A DNA stretch of 5,663 nt from an uncultured Eubacteriales bacterium (GTDB lineage Bacteria > Bacillota > Clostridia > Lachnospirales > Anaerotignaceae): assembly GCA_959604475.1 (NCBI GenBank), contig CAUHBX010000078.1, positions 1 to 5,663 on the forward strand, given 5' to 3'. Below the pieces are notes generated by a model. It did no database searches and had not been told where the DNA came from. It saw only the letters and a program-made list of their open reading frames with translations. Each line of letters starts with the position of its first letter. Positions within the stretch are counted from its first letter, which is position 1. Positions 5,181-5,663 of this stretch are shown in pieces. Made by a program: the position numbers and the translations under genes.

Positions 5181-5642
5181 ATGTCAGATAAATTTTATGC
5201 CTGTATAGACCTAAAAAGTTTTTATGCGTCAGTTGAATGCGTAGAAAGAGGATTAGACCCATTCAAAACAAATTTGGTTGTTGCTGACCCTGCCCGTGGC
5301 GAAAGGGCAATTTGTCTTGCTGTAAGTCCTGCTCTAAAGGAACTTGGTGTTCCAAACCGCTGCAGAACATTTCAAATTCCAGATGGAATCCAATACATAA
5401 CCGCCCTTCCCCGTATGAAGCTGTATATGAGGTATTCTGCCGATATTTATTCTATATATCTCAAATATATAAGTATGGAAGATATTCATGTATATTCCAT
5501 TGACGAATGTTTTATCGATTTAACTCCTTATCTTGATTTATATAATAAAACAGCTAAGGAAATGGTAGTCATTCTTATGGATGCTGTATTTAAAGAGACC
5601 GGCATATGCGAGACAGCCGGAATTGGTACAAACATGTTTTAA
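5181..5642 (+). CDS. Y-family (UmuC/DinB-like) DNA polymerase, N-terminal part ended by a premature stop
   Basis: Translesion DNA polymerase of the SOS response. Seen in 153 residues: the palm motif ACIDLKSFYASVE (7-19) with metal ligand Asp10 and steric-gate Tyr15, LAVSPALKELGVPNRCR (46-62), LPRM (76-79), and YSIDECFID (105-113) with catalytic Asp108 and Glu109, then AGIGTNMF (146-153). This fits the Firmicutes UmuC/UvrX-type branch, whose proteins usually have about 400 residues. The frame then meets TAA (5640-5642), inside the motif where relatives continue as GTNxxLAK or similar, and after the stop the same frame reads AKDALDV to the edge. Thumb, little-finger and clamp-binding regions are absent, so the product as written should be inactive. 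ATG 5181 is chosen over GTG 5172 because of the GGTGAT site. Promoter and LexA-like boxes upstream look intact, suggesting a recent lesion or sequence error. Family is certain; exact orthologue is not. Confidence 0.88.
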   Translation: MSDKFYACIDLKSFYASVECVERGLDPFKTNLVVADPARGERAICLAVSPALKELGVPNRCRTFQIPDGIQYITALPRMKLYMRYSADIYSIYLKYISMEDIHVYSIDECFIDLTPYLDLYNKTAKEMVVILMDAVFKETGICETAGIGTNMF

Positions 5643-5663
5643 GCCAAAGATGCATTGGACGTT
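5640..5663 (+). pseudogene. Continuation of the polymerase frame beyond the in-frame TAA
   Basis: After TAA 5640-5642 the same frame encodes Ala-Lys-Asp-Ala-Leu-Asp-Val, resembling the family motif (L/C)AK(V/I)A(L/M)D(I/V) that follows GTN in Y-family polymerases. A single T-to-A change in TTA (Leu) explains the stop, and a second T-to-A (GTT to GAT) would explain Asp in place of Val. The gene therefore probably extends past the window edge. Confidence 0.6.

Noticed and set aside
5312..5503. Second plus-strand frame inside the polymerase
   Set aside because: Out-of-frame shadow of the Y-family coding sequence without its own ribosome binding site.
5640..5642. Recoding of the stop codon (selenocysteine or pyrrolysine)
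   Set aside because: The codon is TAA, not TGA or TAG, and relatives have an ordinary residue there; mutation or sequence error is simpler.

Overview
The window looks like a chromosomal piece of a Gram-positive anaerobe of the class Clostridia (Bacillota). The support is consensus AGGAGG-type ribosome binding sites in front of the genes, AT-rich spacers, an S-layer-homology (SLH) surface protein, a Gram-positive style MacAB/YknXYZ-type ABC exporter, and a Y-family polymerase of the type common in Firmicutes. The genus cannot be fixed from the sequence alone.

The left and central part (about 1-4870) is one transcription unit on the minus strand, read from right to left: a membrane-anchored HlyD/MacA-type adaptor (4695-3010), an ABC ATPase (2996-2229), a MacB-type FtsX-fold permease (2229-1036) and a secreted SLH-domain protein (965 to the left edge, cut off). 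Adaptor and ATPase are 13 bases apart, ATPase and permease share one base (TAATG), and the SLH gene follows after 70 bases with its own strong ribosome binding site and no clear terminator. Together they would form an ATP-driven exporter or envelope-stress efflux complex, with an extra wall-bound protein encoded behind it. The adaptor has a tandem internal duplication of its whole lipoyl-hairpin-lipoyl-barrel unit.

The divergent spacer (4696-5180) carries control elements for both sides. Towards the exporter there is a candidate promoter, three TTAAG direct repeats about one helical turn apart just upstream of its -35, and a leader of about 140 nt with a terminator-like hairpin at its very start and two unused Shine-Dalgarno sequences. 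Towards the right there is a near-consensus sigma-A promoter (TTTACA-17-TATAAT) with two LexA/DinR-like boxes exactly 30 bases apart, one in the spacer and one at the transcription start.

The right end (5181-5663, plus strand) encodes the N-terminal third of a UmuC/DinB-like Y-family DNA polymerase with intact catalytic residues. It is interrupted by an in-frame TAA inside a conserved motif, and the same frame continues with family-like residues to the window edge. This is either a fresh nonsense mutation or a sequence error.

No phage, transposon, CRISPR array or RNA gene is evident. The most unusual points are the duplicated adaptor, the SLH gene in the exporter operon, the two-box SOS promoter and the structured exporter leader.
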